Origin: Pelagibius sp048268885 | GTDB lineage: Bacteria; Pseudomonadota; Alphaproteobacteria; Kiloniellales; Kiloniellaceae | Assembly: GCA_048268885.1 (NCBI GenBank) | Contig: JBLWUP010000013.1 | Coordinates: 1 to 64,000, forward strand | DNA: 64,000 nt | Reading direction: 5' to 3' | In this document: positions 41,650 through 52,249 of the stretch, one piece after another | Position numbering within the stretch: the stretch's first letter is position 1 | How the letters are laid out: the number at the start of each line of letters is the position of its first letter | The notes under the pieces: model-generated | What the model was told of the DNA's origin: nothing | The model's database searches: none | The model's input: only the letters and a program-made list of their open reading frames with translations | Position numbers and translations under genes: made by a program

Positions 41650-43362
41650 TCAACTCCCCCGCAGGATATCCAGGTCGACGCCGTCCTCGGCCTGCAGGAC
41701 ATGGTCGCGCCACAGGCGGCGCCAGCCGCGCTCGGCGCCGACCCCGGCGGGCGGGGTGAAAGCCTCCCGGCGCTTGGCCAGTTCGGCTTCGTCGACCAGC
41801 AGGTCGAGGCGGCGCTCCTTCACCGAGAGGCGGATGCGGTCGCCGTCACGGACCAGGCCCAGCGGGCTGCCCAGCGCCGCCTCCGGGGAGACGTGCAGCA
41901 CGATCGTGCCGAAGGCGGTGCCGCTCATGCGGGCGTCGGAGATACGCACCATGTCCTTCACCCCGGCGCGCGCCAGCTTGGCCGGGATCGGCAGGTAGCC
42001 GGCCTCCGGCATGCCGCTGGCCAGCGGCCCGGCGTTCTGCAGCACCAGGAAGTCGTCGGCGGTGACGTCGAGGTCGGGATCGTCGATACGCTGCGACAGG
42101 TCCGCCAGCGAGGTGAAGACCACGGCCCGGCCTTCCCGCTCGAAGAGCGCCGGCGTCGCCGCCGCGCGCTTCAGGATCGCGCCTTGCGGCGCCAGCGAGC
42201 CGGAGAGCGCCACCAGCCCCCCCTGCGGCGAGATGGGATCCTCCGGCGGCCGCACCACCTTGGGATCGACCCAGGGATCGCCTTCTTCCAACAGCTCACC
42301 GAGCGTCTTGCCGGTGACGGTGGGCACATCGAGGTGCAACTGATGCTTGAGGGCGCGCAGCACGGCGGGCGCGCCGCCGGCGGCGTGGAGGTCTTCCATG
42401 TAGTGCGCGCCGGTCGGCTTCAGGTCGACCAGCACCGGCGTCTCGTCGCTGAGACGGTTCAGCAGGTCCATGTCGAGCGAAAGGCCGAGCCGCCCGAAGA
42501 TGGCGGCCAGGTGCACCACGGCGTTGGTCGAGCCGCTGATCGCCAGCAGCACCCGCAGCGCGTTCTCCGCCACCGCCGGGGTGACGATCCTGTCGAAGGT
42601 AAGGTCGCTGCCCTCCTTCTCCATCGCCAGCTGCGCGATCCGCGTGCCGCTGGCTTCGGCCTGGCGCAGGCGGTCGGCATGGACCGCCGGCACCGCCGCG
42701 CCGCCCGGCAGCATGAGACCCAGGGCCTCGCAGAGGATGGCCATGGTGCTGGCCGTGCCCATCACCGCGCAGGTGCCTTGCGTGGTGGCGAGGTTGCCCT
42801 CGATCTCGCGGATCTCCTTGTCGTCCAGCCCCCCGGCGCGGTACTGCGCCCAGAACCGCCGGCAGTCGGTGCAGGCGCCCAGCCGCTCGCCCTTGTAGCG
42901 CCCGGTGGACATCGGGCCCGTGGCCAGCACCACGGCGGGCTTGCCGGCGGAGATGCCGCCCATGACCAGGGCCGGCAGGGTCTTGTCGCAGCCGCCGACC
43001 AGCAGTACCGCATCCATCGGCTGGGCGCGGATCATCTCCTCCACGTCCATGGCCATGAGGTTGCGGTAAAGCAGGCTGGTGGGATTGAGAAAGACTTCCC
43101 CCAGAGACGTCACGGGGAATTCCAGCGGCAGGGCGCCGGCCGCCAGCACGCCGCGCTTGGCCGCCTCCACCAGTTCCGGCACGCCGCGGTGGCAGTTGTT
43201 GAAGCCGCTGGCGGTCCAGGTGATGCCGACGATGGGTCGGCCCAGCATCTCCTCGGAATAGCCCATGGAGCGCGCGAAGGAACGCCGCAGGTAGGCCGCG
43301 AAGTCGGGGTCGCCGTAGTGGGTCAGCCCGTTCAGCAGTCCGCGCTTCTTGGTGTCGTTCAT
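41650..43362 (-). CDS. IlvD/Edd-family dehydratase (sugar-acid dehydratase type)
   Basis: 570 residues, the family length. The iron-sulfur and substrate motifs are present: ITWTASGFNNCHRGVPEL, LLVGGCDKTLPALVMGG, GACTDCRRFW, TTQGTCAVMGTASTM (three cysteines: GGCDK, ACTDC, GTCAV), SGSTNAVVHLAAIFGR and the late SDARMSGTAFGTIVLHV. The HYGDPDF and SMGYSEEMLGRPIVGI start is that of aldonic-acid (arabonate/xylonate-type) dehydratases rather than IlvD. It yields a 2-keto-3-deoxy sugar acid, matching the FAH and dehydrogenase genes that converge on it. Its specific substrate is not readable. Confidence 0.82.
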   Translation of the reverse strand: MNDTKKRGLLNGLTHYGDPDFAAYLRRSFARSMGYSEEMLGRPIVGITWTASGFNNCHRGVPELVEAAKRGVLAAGALPLEFPVTSLGEVFLNPTSLLYRNLMAMDVEEMIRAQPMDAVLLVGGCDKTLPALVMGGISAGKPAVVLATGPMSTGRYKGERLGACTDCRRFWAQYRAGGLDDKEIREIEGNLATTQGTCAVMGTASTMAILCEALGLMLPGGAAVPAVHADRLRQAEASGTRIAQLAMEKEGSDLTFDRIVTPAVAENALRVLLAISGSTNAVVHLAAIFGRLGLSLDMDLLNRLSDETPVLVDLKPTGAHYMEDLHAAGGAPAVLRALKHQLHLDVPTVTGKTLGELLEEGDPWVDPKVVRPPEDPISPQGGLVALSGSLAPQGAILKRAAATPALFEREGRAVVFTSLADLSQRIDDPDLDVTADDFLVLQNAGPLASGMPEAGYLPIPAKLARAGVKDMVRISDARMSGTAFGTIVLHVSPEAALGSPLGLVRDGDRIRLSVKERRLDLLVDEAELAKRREAFTPPAGVGAERGWRRLWRDHVLQAEDGVDLDILRGS

Positions 43363-43866
43363 CCTCGCCCCTTCAAGTCCCTGGCACCGTCCGATATGCG
43401 CGACATTCTACCGCCTGGCGATGGCCCGCGCACGGCAGAAGCAAGCCAATGCCCGAGACGGGGGGCGAGAAAACAGCCAAAGAGATTCCCTGGAGGTACG
43501 GGCGCGCGACACCGAGCTCTCTACCACCAAAGCACTACCGGCGGACCGCCAGCGGCACTTGCTATGATTCATAGCCGGTGTTAATTTCAACCTTAACGGG
43601 CGATCTTTTCAGTTCCTGCTCAGTCCTTCCTCATCGCCGCCGCCGCTGGGCTGAATTTAACTTTTTCGGGGTTTCGAAGTTTGCGGGGTTTTGAAGTCTG
43701 CGCGCCTCTGTTGCGGCGCCGGGCCAGCCTTCCGCTCACCCTGTTGGCAGCCATTCAAGAAACAGCGCCTTTACCTTCGTGACCTGCAGGTAGCGCGTCC
43801 ACCCAGTTCCACGTGTTACCGGACCGCCGCGCCAACCCGGCGGCGCCGTCCCATTCGGAGGGGGAT
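43363..43866. other. Regulatory region between ilvD-like gene and giant gene A
   Basis: About 500 bp with no credible gene. It holds a perfect 15-bp palindrome GCTATGA-T-TCATAGC (43561-43575), an inverted repeat GTTAA-N8-TTAAC (43580-43597) and a tandem pair of 17-mers (CGGGGTTTCGAAGTTTG at 43667-43683 and a copy with two changes at 43684-43700). Promoters for both divergent genes should lie here. No clear -35/-10 pair was placed. Confidence 0.5.
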
Positions 43867-46800
43867 ATGGACGATACCGAAATCACGACGCTTCATTTCG
43901 ATCTCAGGCACATCACGCAGGATACCGAGTTCACGCTGCGCGCGGGCGGCGGGCGCAGCTACCGCCTGATCCCCTACGCCGAAACACCGGAGAAGCTGGC
44001 CGAACACCGGGCGCAGAACAAGGTGCTCGCCCTGGTGGACGCCGACCACCTGCAGCATCTGACCCACTACGTGGAAAACGCGGAGCTGCCGGCGCACGGC
44101 ATCTCCCTACGCAGTGTGATCTTTCCCTCGCTGGACGACCATCCTCTGCCGGAGACGGCGCTGGAGTTCATCTACAGCAGTACCGACTGCAATCAGACGG
44201 CTGTGCGGCTGAATCCCTGGGCCAGCGGCATGGTGCAGTTCCCCCTGGTCTTGAAGCACCTCGGCATCTCACCTGACGCCGTGGATGACGCGGAGATGGA
44301 CGAACTGCGGCTGCACGCGGCCCAGATCAAGCCGCCCTCGGAAACCGCGAAGGCGATTCTCTTTCACCATCCGAACTTGGCCTCCGCGGACTGCACCGTC
44401 GTCAACCGGGTGTTCGACAACTACGTCAAGGACAGCCAGGACTTCAAGAACCTCACCCTATACATCATGCGGCACGGGCCGGGCAGCACGGAATGCTGGT
44501 ACGAGAAAACCTGGTCGACCTGGATCAATCCCAAGACCAAAAAAGAAGAACCGATCCCGGCGCGAACCGACATCAAGGCCAAGGACGGCAAGCCGATCCC
44601 CTTTCCGACAAACAAGGCAACCGGTGAGCCCGGCATTCCGCAGTCCATCCTGAGCGGCGATCCCGCAGACGCCAAAAAAGGGGTTCTGGGTGTGCTCGCC
44701 CCCGTCCTGAAACAGATCCTGACCGATACCCAGAACGACCACACCCTGAACGGCGCGCTCTGGACCAAGCAAGCCGGCACGACTCACGCCACGGAAACCA
44801 ACGTGCCCCCGACCGGACCTGCCGCAACTGCCGCGGCCCCCAAAGGCTGGACCATCAAGAACAAGACATCGTGCTATGGCCTTCACCTCTATGCCAACGA
44901 ACTGACGTATGAAGACAACAAGATTTCCTTTCCGGTGAAAAACTGGCCGAGCCGCTACCTTGGCGCCTATGTCGAGTTCTTCAAGCCCGACGGAACCGCC
45001 ATTCCCCGCAAGGACATTTCCGGCTGGCCGGACCCCATGTGGAGCGCACTGCGCGGTGCCTTCGAGCCCAGCTCCACGAAGAACTACCTGACCTATATCT
45101 CCGCCGGGAACACGGTCTTCGGCATTCCCGTCGAGTTCATGACCACAAAAACGACCTTGGACTTTCCCTGGCCCGACGACGCCGCCAAGGCCAACGTGCT
45201 GGTGGGCGGGCTGGGCTTCGCCGAGGGCTTCAAGGATTGGGACGGCGATGTGGATGTCGCCGGCGCCCTGGCCACCGGCCTGGTCAGCTACGGCATCAAC
45301 ATCATGAGCCTGACCTTCACCGTCCGGGTCACGAACCCCTTTTTGAAAAAGCAGTCCAAGGAGACTCTGGACGCGATCTACGAAGCCGCGATCTTCATCG
45401 GCCTGCTCGCCGGTTTCATCTCCGCGCTGAACTTCAAGACCGCCACCGCCAAATACATCCTCACCTTCCTGGCGACCAAGGTCTTCTCGATCCTGCTCGG
45501 CAAGGGTATCGAGGCGGGTGTCAGCAAGGCCGCCCAGAGGCTGCTGCAGATCGCCACCATGGGGCTCATGGGACAGATCACCGCCGAAGAGGCCGTGGAA
45601 GCCATTCCCATCGCCGGGCGGATCATTCAGGTGGCCAGCGTGCTGGCCGATATCGCCGCGCTCGCCGCCACCACGGTCGAGGTCGGGCGCGCGCCCGCGA
45701 CCTACAAGCTGGAGGTCACCCGCACCCTGGACCTGACCGTCACGGTGAAGCCCGACCCGAAGCACGCCAAGCCCGGCGCCAAGCCGATCTGGCCGCTGGT
45801 TGCCGACCACTACATCATTTCGGTCACCTACCCCGGCGCCAAGGGGCAGGAAGGCGGCACCACCTACATAAAAGCCGGCCCCATGCCCGGCCAGCACGAC
45901 GCGGACATCGCCGTGACCTTCAAGGGAATACCGGCCGGCGGCAAGAGCGAAGTCGTGGCCGGCATCTACTCCGCCAACAACTGGCTGGCCGGAAACTGGT
46001 CGAGCGGCTGGAGAGACGCGCTGCCCGACAACGGCAACCAGCTTGCCGTCAGCGGCAGCATTACCGAGAACCTGGTGCCCCTGACGCCGACCACGACCTA
46101 CAGCCAGAAGCAGCGGCTGGTCTACGACAGTGCCGAGGCGAAGTACCTCTGGGGGGTGACCCAGTTCTCGATCAGCTATGACCTGGCCACGGCGCTGGAC
46201 GCCAGGAACCCGGCCCCCCTGCGCGCGCCCTTCGCCGAGAACGGCAACGAATTGCCCGGCGAAGACAACCATATCGCGATCACCGTGCAGTCGGCCGGCA
46301 GCAAGTGGCAGCTGGACGACAAGGAATCCAACACCGTCTACGAAATTCAGCGCAGGGAGTTCTACGGTCCGGACGGACAAGCCTTCTACGAGCTGGAGGT
46401 CCAGGACCTGACCCACGAGATCCCCCCGATCCCGCAGGTGGTCAACGACTGCGCCTCCGACGGAAACCGGATCTGCGAAAGGGTCAACATCACCGTCAAC
46501 AATTCGCAGTACCAGCTGGGCTACACCTGGAAGGCGTCGGGCATGAACCTGCCGGTGGACAACGGCTCCGCCCCGCAGAACAGCCAGATGTACGTCTTCC
46601 AGAGCATCTCCACCCTGGGCCAGCCGGGGGACTGGATCATCGCGCCGTCCCGCGGCTTCACCCAGCAACCCTACCTGGCCTTCGACCAGTTCGGACTGAA
46701 GCCCCTCTTCGCCCTCGATTTCGCCACCTACGACGCCGAACTGAACAAGGGCGGCGCCGTTTCGGCGCAGCTCGCCGCGGCCTTTGCCGGCTACGACCTG

Positions 46801-48273
46801 CCATCTGACGCGGCGATCACCGTGGTCACCGCCGACAAGGAGTGGCGCATCGGCGCGGCGGGCCAGACCCCGCTTTTCGAACTGCACAGCAAGACCACCG
46901 TCACGGACAAGAAGGAAGTGACGGTCATCGACGTCTTCGCTTATCCCGTGCCGGGTCTCGACAACTTCTGGGTCGACCCGCGCCCGGCTGAAACGCCGGA
47001 CAACCCCGACCTGAAGCTCTACTACCTGCGCGGCGTTACCTTCCCAAAAGGCGAGTCCACCTTCGACTACGCCAGCGGCAAGGCCTGGGGCGCCTTCATC
47101 GTGCCCAACCTGAACGCCGTCGCCATCCACCCTCAGGGCTACGTCGTCGGGGTCGAGTGGGGACACTTCGGCGCCAACGCGCCCAAAATGCATGTCCTGA
47201 AGCTGCCCGCCGAGGCGGTCAACGAGAAAGACGCGCCCCTGGCCGCCCCGCTTTCCGGGTTCGGCCAGCGCGAAGGCCTGATGAGCCAGCCGGTGGCGCT
47301 GACCATCACCGCCGACGGGCGCATCCTGGTGCTGGAGCAGGGCAACAAGCGGATCCAGGGCTTCGACATCAGGGCCAACCCCGTACAGTCCTTCGCCGGC
47401 CCGGTGAATTTCACCCTCGACCCCGCTTTCGTCGCCGAGCTGGACAGCCAGACGGTGAGCCTGGCGTTGAAGCAGGCTTTCCAGCGCAATCTCTCGCCCT
47501 GGCCCTTCTATGGCGCGCCGCCCGACCCGGCGAAACAAAGCCCCACCATGCTGGCGCAGATCGTGGTCGGCAAACTGAGCTCCGCGGCAGACCTGGACAA
47601 AGGCCTGGTCGATGCCGACTTGCTCAAGGCTTTTCTGCTGCGCGGCTACCGGTTGCCCGAGGACCCCAGCCAGATCGAGGTGACGGTCACCACCAAGGGC
47701 GAGGTCTGGATCATCACCGACAAGGTCAACACTGCCACCTTCGACATGCGCCTTCTGACCGATACCCACGGAGAGAAACACCTGCTGGCCTTCCAGGCGG
47801 CGGGCCTGGCCATCAGCGTCACGGCGCCGGGCCAGGAATGGAAGATCACCGATTCCATCAACGCCATGACCTTCGACGTCAAAAAGCCGATCTCCACCGG
47901 CAAAACGGGTTCGCAGGCGGCCGGCGACCTGTCAGTGCAACAATTGGTGTCGACCATGGCCCTGCGCGACGAGGGCGCGGCGAAGATCGACTACCTCGAC
48001 ATCGCCGTCGAGGCCAAGGGCTACATCTACGTTCTTTCCAAGACCGCGGAGAGCGGCGCAAAACCCGTCTACCGCCTGGACATCTACAACCCGGACGGCT
48101 CGGTGCTGCTGAAGGAGCCCCAGACCGGCGTCAACGCGGCCAAGCTGACCGTCGACCAGTGGCGCACCATGTTCACGCTGAACCTGGACAAATTCCTCGG
48201 GCCCGATACGCGCACGGAGCCGGGCATCAGCACCTGGATCCCTTCGACGCCCGGCAGCCCCGGCGGTTCGTGA
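43867..48273 (+). CDS. Giant protein A: unknown, with W-x-I modules and propeller-like segments
   Basis: 1468 residues, not recognised. No signal peptide is visible. The first 230 residues are mixed with no known domain. A Pro/Thr-rich linker lies near 305-335. About 504-610 is hydrophobic and Ala-rich (IFIGLLAGFISALNF, KVFSILLGKGIEAGV, IIQVASVLADIAALAATTVEVG) and could insert in a membrane. Copies of a 60-80-residue module lie at about 772-848, 950-1027 and 1239-1314 with a partial at 1313-1342; each has an AF-x(3)-G-x2-LP-like turn, then V-x(3-6)-W-x-I/L, then Y/F-x-I-like strands. Between them, VALTITADGRILVLEQGNKRIQGFD reads like an NHL propeller blade. ATG 43867 follows GGAGGGG. The gene pairs with the similar one at 48361. 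Confidence 0.7.
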   Translation: MDDTEITTLHFDLRHITQDTEFTLRAGGGRSYRLIPYAETPEKLAEHRAQNKVLALVDADHLQHLTHYVENAELPAHGISLRSVIFPSLDDHPLPETALEFIYSSTDCNQTAVRLNPWASGMVQFPLVLKHLGISPDAVDDAEMDELRLHAAQIKPPSETAKAILFHHPNLASADCTVVNRVFDNYVKDSQDFKNLTLYIMRHGPGSTECWYEKTWSTWINPKTKKEEPIPARTDIKAKDGKPIPFPTNKATGEPGIPQSILSGDPADAKKGVLGVLAPVLKQILTDTQNDHTLNGALWTKQAGTTHATETNVPPTGPAATAAAPKGWTIKNKTSCYGLHLYANELTYEDNKISFPVKNWPSRYLGAYVEFFKPDGTAIPRKDISGWPDPMWSALRGAFEPSSTKNYLTYISAGNTVFGIPVEFMTTKTTLDFPWPDDAAKANVLVGGLGFAEGFKDWDGDVDVAGALATGLVSYGINIMSLTFTVRVTNPFLKKQSKETLDAIYEAAIFIGLLAGFISALNFKTATAKYILTFLATKVFSILLGKGIEAGVSKAAQRLLQIATMGLMGQITAEEAVEAIPIAGRIIQVASVLADIAALAATTVEVGRAPATYKLEVTRTLDLTVTVKPDPKHAKPGAKPIWPLVADHYIISVTYPGAKGQEGGTTYIKAGPMPGQHDADIAVTFKGIPAGGKSEVVAGIYSANNWLAGNWSSGWRDALPDNGNQLAVSGSITENLVPLTPTTTYSQKQRLVYDSAEAKYLWGVTQFSISYDLATALDARNPAPLRAPFAENGNELPGEDNHIAITVQSAGSKWQLDDKESNTVYEIQRREFYGPDGQAFYELEVQDLTHEIPPIPQVVNDCASDGNRICERVNITVNNSQYQLGYTWKASGMNLPVDNGSAPQNSQMYVFQSISTLGQPGDWIIAPSRGFTQQPYLAFDQFGLKPLFALDFATYDAELNKGGAVSAQLAAAFAGYDLPSDAAITVVTADKEWRIGAAGQTPLFELHSKTTVTDKKEVTVIDVFAYPVPGLDNFWVDPRPAETPDNPDLKLYYLRGVTFPKGESTFDYASGKAWGAFIVPNLNAVAIHPQGYVVGVEWGHFGANAPKMHVLKLPAEAVNEKDAPLAAPLSGFGQREGLMSQPVALTITADGRILVLEQGNKRIQGFDIRANPVQSFAGPVNFTLDPAFVAELDSQTVSLALKQAFQRNLSPWPFYGAPPDPAKQSPTMLAQIVVGKLSSAADLDKGLVDADLLKAFLLRGYRLPEDPSQIEVTVTTKGEVWIITDKVNTATFDMRLLTDTHGEKHLLAFQAAGLAISVTAPGQEWKITDSINAMTFDVKKPISTGKTGSQAAGDLSVQQLVSTMALRDEGAAKIDYLDIAVEAKGYIYVLSKTAESGAKPVYRLDIYNPDGSVLLKEPQTGVNAAKLTVDQWRTMFTLNLDKFLGPDTRTEPGISTWIPSTPGSPGGS

Positions 48274-48360
48274 CGGGCTGGTGGGTAACCGCTCCGCGGA
48301 TAGAGGGGCAGCGGCTGACGGCCGCTTTCGGTTTCGCCTCCAGCGACAAGGGAGCACAAC

Positions 48361-51213
48361 ATGACCACGTCAAAACATTCTTCGAGTACAAGCTTTGAGT
48401 TCTTTGGCCTCTGGAACCTGTGGAGCTTGTGGATGCAGAACACGCTGTTCGTCCATCCCGATCCGCCGGCCTTGGAAGGATTCATCAGCGCCGTCCCGCC
48501 GAACCCTACACCGCTGAACACCGCCCCCACGGCCCTGTTCAATGTCTATGCAACGCCGGACGGCGGCTCCTTTATCCTGCAGTCCCAGTACAACGGACTC
48601 TATCTGAAGTTCATCACATCCCCGGACCAGAAGATTCTGGGCAGCGAGAACATCCTTGCGCCGCAGGGAAAGTCGGCCAGCGAAGCCGCTCAGTTCCAAG
48701 CGGATAAAGGCACGGTCTTCAAGGATTCCGGAGACTACGTTACGGATCTTTGGTTTGACGACCCCGCAACCGGCCGGATGATCCTCCTATACGGCTGGCC
48801 GAGCCTCTACTACCCTTTGGTTCTCGCCCTTCCCACGGATCCCGCGGTGAAGAACGGACAGCTCAAGATCACCTTCTACCCGGCGGCTCAAATCTATGCC
48901 GGCGGCGCGGCGGGAAAGATGCCGCTGCGCTACGTGAACATGAGCGGCCAGATCCTCGAGGGCGGCGACTATAGCGGCTACGACTTCACCGGCGCCGATC
49001 TGTCCAACGCTTACTTCGACAAATCCACGCTGACCGGCACGATCCTCCGCTCCGCCACGCTCGCCGGCACCAAGTTTGATGGTGCAAAGCTCAACGGCGC
49101 AGACCTGACGGAAAGCGATCTCAGTACCGTCACTTACGATTCGGATACGAGCGTGACCGGAAGCTCAGAGGCCCTGACCAACATGACAGGGGCCAAGGTG
49201 CCCTATGGTCTGCTGGGCCACAGATGGCAATGGATCAACCTTGCCGCTGCGACCATCGTGCAGTTGCCGGAGGAACTGTCGAGCAAGGCCGAGCCTCTGA
49301 ATGCCGAAGGCGCAATTCTGTCGGGTCTGGAGAGCGACTTGAAAGGCCGCGTCCTGGACTACGCGGACTTCACCGGCTGCGATCTCAGAGGCGTCTATCT
49401 TGAGAGCGCCCATATGGAAGGCGCCAACTTCACCGGGGCACAGCTGAACGGCGCGAACCTGCAGTTCGCCTCCCTCACCATCGCGGACCTGTCGGGCGCG
49501 CAACTGGGCTCCATCGCGCTGCGCTTCAAGGTCACCCAGGGCAGCGACGTCACCGCCTTCGAAAAGGCCTTGAACGGCGGCGATGTCGCCGACGTCGAGA
49601 CAATCTTCCAGGACAACGGCGTCGGCCTGACCGGCAGCGTCTCGATCAAGAACTCGACATCGGCGCCCGGGCGGGTCTGGACCGTCGAGGAAACCAAGAC
49701 GGACGGCGGCACCACGGACTACCTCGTCCGCCTGGAAGCGCTGCCCGGCGGCGCCAGCTACATCGGCGTCTTCCTGCCCAGCGCGCCGGCGCTGCTGGGC
49801 GCCGCCTATCTCAACGGCGCGACCCTCACCTCGGCCAACCTCTACGGCGTGAACGGCGCCAACGCGCAGCTCTATTCCACCGCCAACAGCACCACCTCCT
49901 TCGACAGCGCGATTCTGGAAAATGCCCGCTTCCCCAACGCGAACATGAGCGGCGTGAACCTGCAGAAGACCCGGCTCTACGGCATTGAGCTCGCCGGTGC
50001 CGTCATGACTAATGCACAGCTCGGCGGCGCCGACTTCTCGCCTTCAGAGACCGGCACACAAGCCGATCTGACCGGCGCGAACCTGCAGAACAGCGACTTC
50101 TCCGGCGCGAAGCTGGACGGCGTGATCTTCACCAACGCCGCCGTGGCCCTGCCCGAGGCGACGCAGCCGGACGACAGCGACGGCGTCTGGCTGTTCAACA
50201 GCGGCGGGGCGGACCTGGCCGCCCTGCAGGCGGAGGTCAAAGCCGCCGCCAGCGGGCAGTTCTCCCTGGACGCCAGCCTGCAGAGCGACCTGCGCGACGG
50301 CCCCGTCGAAAACCCGATACGCGACGCCTTCCAGGAGAACGGCATCACGCTGGAGGAGCAGGCCACGGTGTCGATCGAGGCCTACGGCCCGACCTGGTCC
50401 ATCCTCGATGGCAGTCCCCTCTATCGGATCAATCGCGCCATCGACAGCGAAACGACCGGGGCGCCCGCCTTGAAGGTGCAGGAAGTCGGCGGCTCGACTG
50501 AATTCTTCATCGCCGACAGTTGCGAGGCCGACCTGGTCAACGGGCCGGTCGACGCCGCCATCATCGCCGCTTTCAAGGCTGAAGGGGTCACACTCCCCAG
50601 CACCGCGGAGGTGAAGGCCGAGGAAAAGGCGATGGCCTGGCAGATCTCCGACGGCGCCGTCACCTATACCCTCTGGCTGGCGATCGACGACCTCTGGGCG
50701 TGGACGCTCTACGCCCGCCCCAGCCTGCCCGCCCTGCGCAAGTGGTTCGCCGGGGCCGGCCTCGATCTGCGCTGGCAGGCCACGGTGAGCGGCCAGGACG
50801 GCGTCTGGGCGCTGAACAACGATGCCAACGATCCCTGGAACCGCCAACTCGGCTACGTGGTGTTCAACCTGGTGCAGGATCCGGACGGCGGACCGCTGGA
50901 CGTCTATGGCCACCAGATGCGCATCGAGCGCTACGTCGGCGACAACGAGCTGGTCTACGACATCCTCGTCGCCGGCCCGACCAAGCTGACCGCAGAGGAT
51001 CTCACCCTGACGACCATCTGCCCCAACGGCAAGAGCGTCGCGGAGAACAAGGCCCAATCCATCCCCTTTGCCGAATGGATGCTGGCCAGGAAGCCGCCGG
51101 CACCGCCGAGTTGTGTGATTCCCCCCGGGGGAAACTACTACTGCCCGCAGCCTTCGGGCGCCGACAGCCTGAGGGAACCGGCAGACCCGCCGATGGCCGC
51201 CGCCGGCGAGTAG
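48361..51213 (+). CDS. Giant protein B: pentapeptide repeats interleaved with W-x-I modules
   Basis: 950 residues, no signal peptide seen. The N-terminus is unusually Trp/Phe-rich (FEFFGLWNLWSLWMQN). About 60-120 (FNVYATPDGGSFILQSQYNGLYLKF) resembles a beta-trefoil or fascin-like repeat. Pentapeptide repeats A(D/N)LxG occur at about 187-260, 327-384 and 478-595. Modules like those of giant protein A lie at about 396-471, 636-710, 719-778 and 735-850 region (last one less regular: AGAGLDLRWQA, VWALNND, GGPLDVYG). GGGAG precedes the ATG. It starts 87 bp after gene A and ends 1 bp from the convergent dusA stop. The C-terminal 60 residues are Pro/Cys-containing and unlike the rest. Function unknown. 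Confidence 0.75.
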   Translation: MTTSKHSSSTSFEFFGLWNLWSLWMQNTLFVHPDPPALEGFISAVPPNPTPLNTAPTALFNVYATPDGGSFILQSQYNGLYLKFITSPDQKILGSENILAPQGKSASEAAQFQADKGTVFKDSGDYVTDLWFDDPATGRMILLYGWPSLYYPLVLALPTDPAVKNGQLKITFYPAAQIYAGGAAGKMPLRYVNMSGQILEGGDYSGYDFTGADLSNAYFDKSTLTGTILRSATLAGTKFDGAKLNGADLTESDLSTVTYDSDTSVTGSSEALTNMTGAKVPYGLLGHRWQWINLAAATIVQLPEELSSKAEPLNAEGAILSGLESDLKGRVLDYADFTGCDLRGVYLESAHMEGANFTGAQLNGANLQFASLTIADLSGAQLGSIALRFKVTQGSDVTAFEKALNGGDVADVETIFQDNGVGLTGSVSIKNSTSAPGRVWTVEETKTDGGTTDYLVRLEALPGGASYIGVFLPSAPALLGAAYLNGATLTSANLYGVNGANAQLYSTANSTTSFDSAILENARFPNANMSGVNLQKTRLYGIELAGAVMTNAQLGGADFSPSETGTQADLTGANLQNSDFSGAKLDGVIFTNAAVALPEATQPDDSDGVWLFNSGGADLAALQAEVKAAASGQFSLDASLQSDLRDGPVENPIRDAFQENGITLEEQATVSIEAYGPTWSILDGSPLYRINRAIDSETTGAPALKVQEVGGSTEFFIADSCEADLVNGPVDAAIIAAFKAEGVTLPSTAEVKAEEKAMAWQISDGAVTYTLWLAIDDLWAWTLYARPSLPALRKWFAGAGLDLRWQATVSGQDGVWALNNDANDPWNRQLGYVVFNLVQDPDGGPLDVYGHQMRIERYVGDNELVYDILVAGPTKLTAEDLTLTTICPNGKSVAENKAQSIPFAEWMLARKPPAPPSCVIPPGGNYYCPQPSGADSLREPADPPMAAAGE

Positions 51214-51214
51214 A

Positions 51215-52249
<1,035 letters not shown>

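Noticed and set aside
43667..43700. Tandem 17-mers considered as a CRISPR or integration signal
   Set aside because: Only two copies with no spacer and no cas or integrase gene near.
43780..43800. GGTAGCGCG upstream of giant gene A as a second ops-like site
   Set aside because: It shares only the central GGTAGCG with ops and has no pause-type hairpin beside it.
44458..47781. A 1107-codon open frame on the minus strand opposite giant gene A
   Set aside because: It is the antisense shadow of a GC-rich gene: rich in Gly, Arg, Val, no family likeness, no ribosome site. Giant protein A has ordered repeats and natural composition.
48919..50145. Pentapeptide repeats considered as a Qnr-like gyrase-protection protein
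   Set aside because: Qnr proteins are about 220 residues of unbroken repeats. Here repeats are interrupted by other modules in a 950-residue protein.
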